A DNA stretch of 64,000 bases from Escarpia spicata (lineage: Eukaryota > Annelida > Polychaeta > Sabellida > Siboglinidae): NCBI GenBank assembly GCA_963995525.1, contig OZ023208.1, forward strand, positions 26,808,999 through 26,872,998, given 5' to 3'. Positions 35,801-50,800 of this stretch are shown in pieces. The notes under the pieces are model-generated. The model saw only the letters and a program-made list of their open reading frames with translations, did not search any database and had not been told where the DNA came from. The stretch's first letter is position 1; each line of letters starts with the position of its first letter. Made by a program: the position numbers and the translations under genes.

Positions 35801-38800
35801 AATTACTTTAAATAAATCGGCAGTCTAATCAAAATGCAAACAAATATTTGCTATTGTCACAGATCGGCGAGGTCTCCGTAACTAGACGGCTCAGGTCTAG
35901 TAGGGTTCAGTGTTAATTAGGTCAACACTTGGGAATGCAGCCGGCAACCATCATTAACCCAACAGGGAACAATGGAAATTTTATTTTATTACATATATGA
36001 ATACCAAAACAAAACTCTTATAGTAACAATAAACACAACAACATCTACCCTCTAGTCTACCCTACCTCAGCTCTCGGATAATTTTTGAAACCCCCAAAAA
36101 ATACTAGCAAAAAACCCTTAATATTATCCACATTCTAGAGAACTTTACATGTCAACCCAAGTTCAGGTCCGCTCGGACACAGGTAGGTAACATGAAAGAA
36201 TCTACGCCATCCCCAGAGTAAGAAAAACTAGTCTCGTATAAGTACACACATAGATCGGGAATCTGTATTATTCCAGAATACAGTGAAACAATATCTTAAT
36301 CACATACAGTATATCGACAGTTCACAATACACTAGTCGGTTACTAACAGCAAGATATAACAACAAAGTGTCACTTCCCTATATACGACGAAGTCGATCGA
36401 AAGTTCGTCACACTCGCACCATTGGCCCGACTTGGCTAGCTAGCCATGAAATTACACCCGGACACGATGACATTTCGCCGGAAGTGTCCGTCTCGTTGCC
36501 CACCTGCCATACGTCGTCCTATTGCTGACTCAGCCAGCTGTCTGTCGGAAGTCTCCTTCCCCCGTCTGCCGCTCCGATTGCCGTCGCACGTTCGCCTGGT
36601 CACATTGACCCGGCTGTCTCACATCACGACATTGCTCCTCGTCTCATCAGCTCATGATGCCCGTCCTCGCTACATTTCTCCTGCCACGAATCTCATGATG
36701 CCCGTCCTCGCTACACTTCTCCTGCCACGAATCTCATGATGCCCGTCCTCGCTACATTTCTCCTGCCACAAATCTCATGATGCCCGTCCTCACTACACTT
36801 CTCCTGCCACGAATCTTCGCCACGCGCTCGATACATCCGTGCCTTCCCGGCCCACTATGTGGAGTTGTCGCTGGCCGTTCGTTCTCCAAGAATCGCTGTG
36901 CAGAGACCCCAGTCCGCACTTTTTCAGATGCCTCCACACACATACACACTGTGATAATGGGAACAACACCTTACTGGTTCCCACACAATCTAGCACATTC
37001 ACACTTTGCCTACCTCTAGGCATCGGGTGACACTTCACCATTACAGCCTCGTATCTTTTTTTAATTCTCCATGTGCTCTGATCTTTGCAAGACCCTTCTG
37101 GGCACCGGGTGACACTTCGCCAATACACCCCCATTATTTCATATAAACCTAAATGTGCCCTGATCTCTGCCAAAGATACTATTTCTGACCTGCAGGCGGT
37201 TTCTATACCTAGTCCAAAAAGCATAACACATGACCGGATTGAGTGAATTAAATCATTAAGAACACGATAATGAGCAATACCTAATTTATGCATCATGAAA
37301 AACACCTATAATAATGTACTCATCCACATCGACGCGAGTGAATTAAAGGCTAATTATAACCACACTTCAGTGGGCACACCTGAACACCTGCGCTAGTCTA
37401 TAATTAATTACGCAATTTAATCTACTCTGGTAGTCCACTAGCCTGACCTTTCTGCTTTAACAAAATGACTAAGAAATAGATTCTGAAAATACATAAATAG
37501 CAGAAATGCTACAGCTATAAATTTCTGTTTACATTTTGAACAAAATTCTTCCCATAATTCCATGTTCGCACATGTGCAGTTGCAAAAATTGACGATCACT
37601 GAACAGGTCAGTGGTAGTCTCTTCCTATGTGTGTGACTTCATCTTTCCAAAATTTCATAGCAGATGCTCAATGTTCCTGTTGTTGAAATTAACAGTTTTA
37701 GAAGTGGCAATGCTTTTGGTTGACATGTTAGTAGCCTAACTACAAACATCTTGACTAGGGTATTAAAGGTGATACAAACTTATTCAGAAATGTCACGTTT
37801 TACATGATATAGTCTTTGTAATGTTTACTAGGTTGACAATGATATGAATGCATGTCAATTACTGTTCCAGTTTGATATATCAAATGCATGTATAGGTTAC
37901 GTTTGAATTGTGTAAGATTAATTTGAAAACAATCATTGCTGCACCTTCCTTTTGTCAGTTCATTGAGTATTTGCATTTCCAAGATGTCCTCCAAACGGTT
38001 TCAGGTCCACAAAGACAGGTTCAGGATAAAACATACTTCCTTGGTCTTCTAAGGTAAGCAAAGAAAAGAACACTGATTGCTTTATAAATAGTGCACTATG
38101 GGAATCCACCAGGTCAACTTTTTGTTGGTTCACATTTGGATATGTTGCTATGGTTAGCTGAAGAAACAAAGTTCTATTTGAGTTACAAACAAAAACACCC
38201 ATTCACCAGATGGAATAACTTGGTGTAATTTGTAAGTGGCTCCAGGTGATCATCACGGATCCTGGTCTGATAAGAAATTGAGCAATGCAGTCCTTAGTAT
38301 GCTGGCATGTCCCACAGGGTGCCACACACAGATTGGTGCAGTGGTTCGTCTCCTCAAGTTTCGTACCTGACAATTATGTAAATTTGAACCGGTTTTTACA
38401 ATGTATATGCTACGTATGTTTTCTACAGTTGCTGGATGTTGCACAAAATGTCACCAATTGATTACGTTATATCAAATAATCATAGAAAACATATGCAGAG
38501 TTGTGAAAAACTTGTCACATGTTAAGATAATTTTGAACAATCATAACAAATCACACATAACATTGTGAATATCTAACATCTGGTATGAACCTTTAACACA
38601 CGCATGCGCACACACGCACACCATTCCAACTCACCCTTGTTCCTCCAACCATACATTGTCTGATTTATAACTAACCAGGACATTTCTTACAAACCATGCA
38701 ACTTTTACTTATCTCCAGGGGCAAAATCAACGAACTGAACACAGAGATTATTCGGCTACAGAAGGAGGTGGAAACCATCACTGAAGACCAGTCAAGTTAT

Positions 38801-41800
38801 CTATCATACGAGAAACGGTCGGTGTCTGTCATGTCTTCAGTATTCACAGATTCTCTTGTGATTACAGCACTGAAATGTATCTATAAAACAGTTATTAAAA
38901 GTCCTCTAATTACATTATCCCCTGTATTTGATGAAGCTCTTTCTTGTAGCTTTTATTTTTACAATTCATCGATCCACAAAGTGTGAATTAGTGTTTTAAA
39001 AACACATTATTATTTTTAATATTAAGCTCAGAATTAATTTTACCTGGGTTAATTACAGTGACTTTAGGATGTGAATACAATAATACTCTCATATTGTAAT
39101 TGATAACTTAAACATTTACAATTAAGGCCAGACACCTCGGGTGAAATTGTATTTTTGAAAAAAAATACTCAAAATGGTTTTCTGCCAGATTATGATAACT
39201 TTGTATGCATACTATCAATAAAGTTCACTTAGTATGATCTATTCCATACTTTGGGCAAAAAAACTGGCACAATTTGCACAAATAAAAAAATAATCTATCT
39301 ACCTGCCATGTCTGGCCTTAATACACTGTACGAATAGCTAAATGTTGACAACCGTGAACGATCCTCCTAAATAACGTTAACATAGAATGTATCTCTATTT
39401 TCAACAACAACAATAAACAATACTAGTAGTGAATTATAAATTGTAAAAAAAGCAAGAAGTGTAATACTTATAATTACTTGCCTTGTTGTACATAAAGAAC
39501 TGCATAAAACTGTATAAAACAGTACAATTTTACACGTGCGACATCACCTAGAATACATAAGACAACTTTCATGTCCATTCACTGCAGGCTGTTCGTAAAA
39601 ACAAATTTTAAGTTATAATATATGATACTAGTCAGTTTTTTACTATAAATACACATTAAATACATAACTATTCAATAATTTTGCTTTATATTGTATTTTA
39701 TTTATATAATTCCAGGGCGGAATCGTTGGCATCTGAGATCCGTGACTTACAGGGGGAACTGGCAGACTACAATACTGTATGTTATTGCAATCATGTCTTC
39801 TCCAATACCTGTTTATAATCTGTAATAAAGTAATAACAAAGGTGACAAGGCTTCCTGCGATAACCACAGGGGCATCTCACTCTTGAGCATAGGAGGGAAG
39901 ATCATGGCCGGCGTCATTCTAAACCACATCACACGCCACTTGCACCCACTCTGTTCATCCTACTGTTTGCTACAATGCTGTTTGCTGCACTGTACAAGAC
40001 TGGTGCTGGTATCACCATCCGCTACTGATACGATGGTCACTTCTTTGATCTGAGGTGCCTGAAGGCCAGCGAACTAGACATGCAAGACCTTGCCAATTGC
40101 CTCGCAGAAGCTGCAAGAGCCTTCGGCCTGACCATCAGCCTTCAAAAAACGGAAATGATGCTTCAACCTGCACCTGGCCTCCACCCCCGAGCCATCCATT
40201 GAAATCGAGGGCACCAAGCTGAACAGTGTCAACAGCTTTACTTACCTCGGAAGTTGCCTGACTTCATTGTGCAGCCTGGACAGAGAGGTGTTTAATCGGC
40301 TCGCCAATGCACGAGCCTCCTTTGGTAGACTGTGGAAGCGCATGTGGAATGAACGCGGCATCAAGTTGAATACAAAGTTGGCAGTCTACAGGGCTGTTCT
40401 CCTGACCTCCTTGCTGTATGGCTGTGAGACATGGACACTGTACAGGAGACACCTGAAAGTGCTTGATCAATTCCACCTCCACTGCCTCCACAAGATAAAG
40501 GCCATCTCTTGGAAAGACCGAATCTTCAACACTGAAGTGCTCTGTCATTCCAAAACAAGGCCTTCCATGCCTTTGAGGAGAAGCGCAAGCACCAAGCCCG
40601 CAAACAGAGAAAACCAAAGCCTGCTTCTGCAGTAGCCTGCCCCAAGTGCAGCCGTATCTGCACGTCCAACTTTGGGCTGCATTCCCACCTCCGGCATCAC
40701 TGACGTCTTTGTCGCTTGCATTATCACAATCATGTCTTCTTCAAAACCTGTTTATAATCGGTAATAATTCTGTCACAAATTGTTAATATCTGTGATTGAT
40801 AGATCAATAAAGTCTGGTTTAGTTATCAGTAATTTGATCATGTCCTGTAATTCTTTGTAGATATAACCAAACTTAATAATGTTGAAATAATTTCATAACT
40901 CAACATTCATGTAGTAGGCATATTGTACATAAATTAACTATTTAGACAGTAGAATAAACTGAAGACACATGTTATGTTAACAGTTTTAAACAATTACCAG
41001 GTATAACATATACATAATTAGTACAATTTGCTGTTGACAGCTGGTAGACAAACTGAATACTGATGACAGTATTAACGACATACGCATGGACTGTAGTGAG
41101 GTAAGTGGGTAGTATTTTATCACCTGTAACCTGAATATATTTACACATTTATCGGTGTATAACAATAATCAAGCTACTGTATGTAAGTTTGTTACTTATC
41201 ATTTTCCTTTAATTTTTTAAGAAATTCCAGCTTGGCTTGAGGGTTCATACGGGATGTTAGAAGGACGTTAATAAATTGTTCGCAAAGTTGTATGCATGTT
41301 TTTGTGATTGCTCCAAGCTATGTAAATGGTAGGGGATGTTTTTTTTCTTCAAATTTATGCTGTAGCAAATACCAGGTACGAATACTTCTATATTCTGTAT
41401 GTGTTTTTAGCACCATCGGGAGGATGGGCTTATAGCACCATCAGGAGGATGGGCTTATAGCACCATCAGGAGGATGGGCTTATAGCACCATCAGGAGGAT
41501 GGGCTTATAGCACCATCAGGAGGATGGGCGTACAAAAACAGTTCTGTAGCAACCATTACGTGTACCTTGTGTTATTTACTGATGTGTTTGTGTGTTTCAT
41601 TGTACAGCTGAAGGTACAGAATGACCGGGAGAACAAGTCACTCGATACGTTGTTTGAGGCGAAGAAAGAGTGAGTAGCACTAAGTTGACACTTCATTTAC
41701 TGCCAGAAACATCATACTCATCAAATCTGCCTTATTTACCGGTATAATAAAATACTATTTTAATGAAAACTTGGATAGGCTCTTGCGTAAGACATTTTAA

Positions 41801-44800
41801 TATTTGCCAGTAACATACGTCTTTTGTAGAGAGAGTCAGAAAAGTTATTTTGAGTGAAGTACTTACAATTATCAAATAATGAAATTTGCGTGTGAAAAGA
41901 CAATATTGCCTACTACCAAACTACCTATCTTGGCTGAGTAAATAGCAGTTGGTTGTCACGTGATCAGTTTGTGCCTTGGCCTACTCATGTTGCCAGAAGT
42001 ACAAAACATGATGTAGGCCAAAGGTGTCGCCGATGAAAAATCAGGCAAGATTTAAGTGGGAGATTCCAGACTGTGACAGATGTTATAATCAGTGGCTGTG
42101 ACTGTTGTTAGGGGTGTAACGATGTATCAAACTATCGATGCATCTCCATAGTCAATGTCGCAATGCAATACTACTGATAGTAAATTTGACTAGCGATAGC
42201 ACAATTAACTATCGATAGTAACAATGATAGGCTAAACACATCAGCAGGTTAAATTAGGTTTACTTATGTTGCTGTATTGCTATTCACAAAAGTGATTTTT
42301 CCACTTTATTACGTGATGTTTACTTATTTATTGAGTCCACCGACCCAACGTCAACAATTGTCAATGCCAGCATCACTCACAGATCACCATTATGAAGCAA
42401 TGGACTCCAGATCTAAGCGATGGTGCCACCCGTCAATTTTGGCTGGGTCCACACGATATGTAGCTCAACCCACATCAAGTGAAATTGGAACATAAGCATA
42501 TTTAGCTATCGCCATAGTATCACGATAGTAAATACAGCTATATCGCAATACTGCCGCGATAGTAAAACTCTCCCCGGTAGTCATCCCTACCTGCTGTTGG
42601 TCGTCTTTGTTTGTTAGTACTGTATGCTTACATGTTAACTTCCTGAACCTCTTGCACATCTCTCTGAAAATAAATGGTGTTGATCATTATTGTAATTTGC
42701 CTGTTTGACAAATATTGTACTTTGCCTTTATCAAGTGAAATACTTGATGTATCCCTAAATGATTAACACAATATTTCACAGTTTTAACACTTTGAAAACA
42801 ATGCATGTTTGTGACAGGAAGGAGAGTATGATACGACAGTTTGAGGTAGAACTTCAACAGGAGAAGAGTATGACAGACACGCTTGTGGAACACATGGTGA
42901 GTTATCATACCTATATCTCACCCTCATATCTCGCCACTCCATCTTACAAATACTTCATAATCATATGAAATATATTGTTGATGGCTCCAAGATCCCATTA
43001 GTCAGCAAGAAATAAACTTACTTTGGAGCAAATGTTGAAACATATTTGATGTTTTGACCCGTCCACAGTGGATCTTGTTCACGAACTGACATCAGTGCTT
43101 GAACGAGATCCACTGTAGATGGGTCGAAACGTCGCGTATATTGATGTTTGTTGCCGGTTTCCTCAGTGTATGTCTAATCCACCTCCATTTTCTCTTCATT
43201 TGTATATATCAAACATTTCAGCCTCTTTGATTTCGGATTCTTAAGATATTCCAACATCATGTACAACTTAATTACTTTGGCCTATCTGCTCGCTGGGAGC
43301 GTAGGTCATCGATCATTTGACCTTCGTGTACTCATGTCGGTTTTATACCACTTTTTCGATTTCTCTTCCAGTTTATCCCACCTGCTTTCTTTCCCTTTCA
43401 GTGTCTATCTGCCAGGTGTTTCTCGGCCTTCCTCTTCTTCTCTTCCCTAGGGGTTCCATGTAATTGCTTGTCGTGTGATGTTTGTTGCAGGTTTCTTCAG
43501 TGTATGTCCTATCCACCTCCATTTTCTCTTCTTTATTTCATTTTCTATTGATATTTGTTTGGTCCGTTCCCATAGTGTAGTGTTAGGTATCTTGTCTGAC
43601 CATGTTTTAAAGAGTACTTTTACTTCCACTTGAGTTGCTTTTTCCCCAGTTACTTGTACTTTTTCTCAAGTACAAAAACACATGTACTTGTACCAGCTTG
43701 TCTCGAGTAGCTTCTGTGATGTGCTGTTGTTTGTCAGGACTCTGATATGCGTCAGAAGTACCTGCAGCTGAAGGACACCAACGAACACCTGCTGCGGCAG
43801 CTTGAGAACGGACAGCAGCAGATGGACCAGCTGAACGTGAAGAAGGAAATGCTAGAAGAGGCGAGTGACCCCCACTTGACCTGGTTGTTTCAGGGGTCGG
43901 CCAGTTTTAATTCCTTGACATTTATAGTATCATTGATATTTTCTTTATTACTTAAAAAGCACCTTAAATGTCCTCCCTACATAGTTCTTGTTGCATCATG
44001 ATGTTCAATGGACTTCAGTTATCATCTACATAGATGTGGTGCGCAGCAGTTAGAGCATTGGACCCTCGTTGAGAGGTTCCAGGTTTGGTTCATTACATTT
44101 AGACAGTATTTATACATACTATATCTCAATCCAGTGATTTATTTACAATTGTATATTTAAATTCTGTATTATGTTTTTATTCTTCTTTTTAAAATGTTAT
44201 TAAATATTGACTATGTTTTACTAATGCTGTATTCTGAGTACAGCTGAACAGGTTTTTAAATCTGGATACACTGCGCTGTACAAATACTATTTATTACTAA
44301 CATCATACTGCAGTATATAAGAACTTACTTTGACACAATGTGTCAAGTGACACATGATGACACCTGGTGACTGGTGACATATGGTGCGATGTGACACGTG
44401 TTGTCCATTGCAGGAGCTGTCAGTGTCCCCGGTGAAGCAGGAGGCGGTGCGACTCTACGAGCAGCTCCACGAGCTGGAGGAGAAGCGCGACCAACTCCTG
44501 GAGGAGACGCAGTCCCGCGGCACCCCGCAGCAGGAGCGCGAGAAACTGCTTAAGCAAGTGAAGGAGGACAACAGTGAGATGGCCAGCATGGAGAAACAGT
44601 GCGTGCATCCTACCATAACCACTCTCCGTCATTGGGGCTCTCATCGCACACATTGGTGCATGGTTCACTCGCTAGGGGGCACCAGTTTGTTGAGATATAA
44701 CTACACTTAGTCTCTCACTAAAGGGCAGCACTCTTCGCCTGGCTCCCTTGCGGGGGCGTCCACGTCACTCAGTGGCTTCTGCTTTTCTTGTTATTTCCCT

Positions 44801-47800
44801 CCGTCTCTGTCTGACTTCCATTCTTGGCTATTCATGCCTGCCCTCCTAAAGTCTCTTTTCATCGTTCCATGTCAGCTTTGGTCTTCCTCTTCGTCGTTTG
44901 CGACCCTCTTCTGCTTTCCATGCTCTTTTTGACAGTCTGTTTTCGCACATTCTTTGCATGTGTCTTGCCCATCTCATTCTGTTGCCCACTACTTTCAGGA
45001 TCGCCACTCGGTTTGAGATATATCTACACCTGGTGTCTCATTAGGGGACAACAGGTGGTTAAGATATATCTACACCCTGTGTCTCACTAGGGGGCACCAC
45101 TTGGTTGAGATATATCTACATCTGGTGTCTCACTAGGAGGCACCACTTGCTTGAGATATGTGTACACCAATGTTTCACTAGGGGGGGCACCACTTGCTTG
45201 ATAAATATCTAGCATTATCTACCCCTGGTGTCTCACTAGGGGGCACTACCATGGAGAAATAGAGGTTACTATATAAATTCTAGTGAGAGATGTCTGTTAA
45301 TGGGCATTAAAAAGCTGACTGACGTTTACTGTGATTTATTTACGTCACCACATTAAGTGCTCGATATAACTAAGTAAGGCGATGTTTGGTTTTTCAGAGT
45401 GAAGATGTTGACAGATCGGATTGACGGCATCCAGGACGAAATACGACAGCTGGACATAAACATTGAAGAAAACCAGGGTAGACAAGTTAATTTTGTTACG
45501 AAGACGAAAATTGAGGGGAAAAGCAGCACATATTTGCAAAAATTAAGTGAGAACATTAGGCTACTTGTGCAATACTCGAGGCTGTAGTTTACTCCGCTGC
45601 TGCTTTGCTCTGGGTGACACCAGCTAGCTAACCTCATCGACATTCTCTGTCTTTTTTTAACATCTAACTGTTCATTGTGTAGTTCTGAGATTTACGATAG
45701 CGTCACTGTACATTAATATATTTTCCACTCAGTAGGTGGCACCTTTGTAGTAATACAAATCATACAATCATTATAATTTATAAATATTTTTTTTAATTAC
45801 CACTTTTATGACCAATTAATGATTTAGATATCAGTGAAATAACATATTTAGCCAATTTGAAAATTTCACAAAAAATGTCGATTATCGACTCGTTGCAGTT
45901 ATAGCCACCTGGTGGTATCCACGGAGAGAGCCACGCCTTGTCATTTCTAACCTTCTCACCATGGTGACGAGTTCTCACACCGGTTTTGGATACTGAACGC
46001 AGTCGGGTCATTTCTTTGTACATACGTGCCTGCTATAAACCACATGGCGTTTCCTGTTTGTACTAAACACTTCTTGTCTTTCCATTAAAATCGTTCTCGT
46101 TATTATGTTAAGAATTGATAAACCAATTGCTTCTAAGCTATATCTGAACTAATGCTTCTATAATAGTGACTAATTTCTCAGGGTTCCCAAACACTGGACT
46201 TTTCACTTTTTGTTAAATAATTATAAAAAAAAAAAAAAAAAAAAAAAAGATTGCACTGGTGTGTGAAATTGGCATGTACTAGGTTGTCATGTCATTCTTT
46301 GGCAGTTATGTACCTGACATATTTTGGACACCAGCCAATCGGGAGTGGTTTTACAGAAATCCCCCATTTATGATTGCAAAAATTATACAAAAAAGATAAT
46401 GACATTATTTTCGGCCCAGAATTGCATAATAATATGTAATGACATTGTTGGGAACCCAGTATTTTGATGGTGCATGTTTTACGCTATAAATTCCCCCTGA
46501 ACATATTCAGCACTGCATGCTTTGTATGGCTTACTTTAATGGGTTTATTACGCAATGTTTACATTGTGTGGGATTTGTTTCATTTTTAAATATCTGCATG
46601 TAATAAATATTTTATAAAATATGTAATATTTTATAGACAAAAAAATCATTATTGGCTTTGTAGTTTTGTATGTCTAACTATGCATACTTTTTTCATTGTG
46701 AATTATCCTGAGTTGCACGTACATCAACTGAAGCCATATTGTACGGATGGTCACGTACGTGTTAACTTATGTGTTTCTGTGAAGTTAGAGCAGCCTTGAT
46801 GGCTTTTAGTTTGTTTGCAGGGGAGAGAAACCAGAAGTATAAAGACCTCAAGCGCAGGGAAGAGACAATGGACGGTGGGTACATGGGTGCATTTGGGGAG
46901 CATGGGGCCATAGCTAGCCTTGGCAACCTTTTCTTTAAAACAAACTTAATTTCTATATACCAAATATTTGAGACATGAAAATATGTCAAATGTAGTGTTC
47001 CAATAAGCGTACAGGGGTGTGCACCCATTGTGTGGGGTACCTGTGTACAGCCACCCCCAGCAGACATGACTGGGGAACTATGTATGCATCCACATATGAG
47101 CACAAGAATACCAGAATACTGTAAAGTCTGATAACTTAAGTGAACCTTTTGGTGTTTTTGTGACTAGACTCACCCACCCCCGGGCCCCACATACAGAGAG
47201 CCTAGATAAGCCACATTGTGAATGGAGTAGTTTAGTTTCTTCTTTCTATGACATTTGAAAGGTTAGTTAAACATATTGAATGTTATTATTTAGTATAATT
47301 ACCTTCCACGAAATATTCAGGAAGTTTTTCGAAATCATGTTTTCACCCTAAATTGTCTCGCTGTGATGATGACAATTGTGTATGCGTTATTTCATGCTTA
47401 ATGATTCCAATTTGTTGTATGTCTCAGCTCGGGTTCCTGCAATTTTAGTGCTATAGACGTTTATTATTGTAGGCTAAAGGTATAGATATTTATAGATTTC
47501 ATTAAATCATCATAATCAACTATGGTGACATACTTACTAAAGTTGAGCTTCTAAATATAGCACATGCATAATTTAATTAGTGTAATGTTTTAAAGATAAC
47601 AGTATTGCTCACGGTTGATTAGATATTTCTTTTGTTGATCTTTCAAGAGATTTAGCACTGTGCCATGCTACAAAATGAGTCGATGAGTTTACTTGAGAAT
47701 ACCTTAAGACGTTTTTATTTTTACTGTGGTATCCTGTTTCCATTTTTAGATTTCCTCGGTTCATTTGAAGACACCAAAACACAAGAAATGGTGGGTGGTT

Positions 47801-50800
47801 TCTATTGGCTAATAAATAGCTTAACCTTTCCATGAGAAGCTTACATTTTGCTGACAGAGGGTTCGAATATAGAATCAAACATTTTGTGTAACTTTAGCAG
47901 AGGAATTTAAAATACATAGTAATTATTTATGATGAATGTATATGTAAAAAGTATATGCTAGAAAGTATACAAAAACATTTATAGACAATACCTACCCAAA
48001 CATCTTCCATAATTCTAAAACATGTGCACCATTTTGGTGGGAACCTAATATTAGAAAGTGCTTAGGAATGCTTAATCTTAAGCTCTAGTACTGTATGTAT
48101 GTGTTGTAAATAAAGTAGGTTTTGTAACAGCTTTTTGTGTAATTTCTCTGGTTAATGTAATATTTAGGTATAAACAGAATTTGTCCATCTTTAGGAGAAC
48201 TGTTTTCCATGACTTGATGTGTGTTTTCCCTGTGGTTTAGGAAAAGATTGAGCAACTTGAGGCAGACATTGTTCTTATCCTTGAACACATGAGTCGGGTG
48301 AGTTACAACTTGAGTCAAACATTGTTCTTATCCTTGAACACATGGGTCGGGTGAGTTACAACTTGAGTCAAACATTGTTCTTATCCTTGAACACAAGAGT
48401 CAGGTGAGCTAAAACTTGAGTCAAACATTGTTCTTATCCATGAACACCTGAGTCAGGTGAGTTAAAACTTGAGTCAAACATTGTTCTTATCCTTGAACAC
48501 ATGGGTCGGGTGAGTTACAACTTGAGTCAAACATTGTTCTTATTCTTGAACACATGGGTCGGGTGAGTTACAACTTGAGTCAAACATTGTTCTTATCCTT
48601 GAACACATGAGTCAGGTGAGCTAAAACTTGAGTCAAACATTGTTCTTATCCTTGAACACCTGAGTCAGGTGAGCTAAAACTTGAGTCAAACATTGTTCTT
48701 ATCCTTGAACACCTGAGTCGGGTGAGTTAAAACTTGAGTCAAACATTGTTCTTATCCTTGAACACCTGAGTTGGGTGAGTTACAACTTGGGTCAAACATT
48801 GTTCTTATCCTCAAACACATGAGTCAGGTGAGTTACAACTTGAGTCGAACATTGTTCTTATCCTCGAATATGACAGAATAAAATGTATACTCAGATGTAT
48901 GACATTGCAATAATTATGTAGTGAGTTCTGGTGATCTGATGATCTTTTTTATCAAAGTTTTCTCATATGCCTGATTAACTAACACTGCTTTTCCCAGTAA
49001 TTTAGCAGTAAAAGCATTATTTCACACAGTCGCCGTAGTTAAATAAAGCTTTTACTACTGAATTACTACCATTACTCCTGATGTAATGATGTACTTCTGT
49101 TCATGGAAGTAATTTTGTGCTCTAACATTGTGTCGTTAGATATTTCATTTAAATATTGTCACATAAATAATGTACAGTCCACAATGTTTTGCCAAGATAA
49201 AACAAATTAATATAGTTTCATTTCGCCATCATATAAAAACTTATCTTTCTAACGTTGCATATCCTCCTTAGCTTCTTAGCAATTCCATCCATCTGTTGTC
49301 TTGCACATGATTATGAGAACGCTTAATCCTTTCATTTTGCTTTGCCACTGAGCTCGGATTTTCTGAGGATATTGGCACTAAAGAAGTCATTTTATTTATT
49401 TTGATTATTTGAGTGTGATATTGACAGAACATGGCTCGATTCACTCACCTTCCCACTCCGGGTGAGTTAGAGTCGATGAAGGACGACCTTGCCTTCAAGG
49501 AAGGGGAGATGGAGAAGGCAAGGGCCACGGGAACAGGTCTCGCGGGGGGTAAGTTGTGTCTCACTTGTAACACCCTCCATTGGCCCATTGCAAAGTGTGT
49601 TCACTGATGTTCATGTATGCTTAGGCAGACCCAGGGGAATTTAATTGGCCGCACTATGCCTGTGCTAGGGTGGTGTGCCCCCCTAGACTTTTTGAATGTA
49701 ACCCTGTTAAGTGCCCTCCATATGTTCTGCAATTATTAACATTGCCATGAAAGCTTACAAACAGCACACCCCGTTTTCCGATCCATGGTGCTCCTGTGAA
49801 AATTCTTCAAACCCCCCCATCTTCTGATGTCAGGATCTGTTAGTGAGATGGCGGAGTCATGCTGAAACTCCAGCCCACAGCTCACCCATTATAAATTTGG
49901 TTGCATACTTTAGGGGGTGCAATTGGGGATTTGCCCCCCCCCCCCCCCCCCCCCCGCAGACTATCCTCTCTGTATCTGCCCGTGTTTATGTGATGGGTCA
50001 CAAAGTACAGACCTTAAGGTACACTTTGGTGGTAGTTAAGAGCACCATATAAAGGGTAGTGTTTTAGTTTTACAATGAAATCACTGTCATCAGTGCAGAT
50101 CAATTTTGTGGTTGAAAAGAGTTAGGTATTTACGTGTGAAAATCATGTGGTAAACTGCATTTAAGTAAAAACGTGACTTGAGAATTATGTACGATGACGT
50201 TATTCAGCATCATCGGTATTGAAGAAGTCAGCATGAGACGTTAGATGAAAGCCTCTACCAGGTAAAAATACACTTTGGATATAAAAAAACGCAAGTTTTT
50301 GATATGGCTTGAGAATGTATTTCATTTATTTTATAACTTAAAGAACTGAAACTTCCAGAGAGTGCAGGGCATGGTGATTTTTTTCTGAATTTTTAGACAC
50401 TTTTTTCAAGGTTATTTTTTTTTAAAGAGGTAATATTTTACCATGACAGAGACAGCAAAGCTTCACCAAGACCTGCAGAAGGTGGAACAGCTTGACACAA
50501 AGATCAGCACTGAGCTTGACCTGCTGAAGAAGAAGGTTACAATGATGACCTCTGAACTTGAAACCTACTCCGATATCGATAAGCTAAAGGCAGACTCCGA
50601 GACCAAAAAACAGGCAAGTATCTGGGGTGGTATTGGGAATTGTTGTCATGACTTCCCCGTACGTACGTAGCATCAAGTAAACTTAATTGTTCAAAAATAT
50701 GTGTACATATGATAATAAAATATAAATTATGATATTGAATTTGTTTGTCTTTTAAAATTTTGAGATGCCTCTTGTAAATTATGGTGCAGTTCGTAAACTC

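Noticed and set aside
36446..37305. Arg/Pro-rich frames on both strands
   Set aside because: They lie in the 44-bp repeat and GC-rich centre of composite repeat A, inside an IFT74 intron, without family resemblance.
44033..44096. tRNA gene
   Set aside because: A- and B-box-like words are present but the acceptor stem and cloverleaf are not conserved, so it is better read as a SINE relic.
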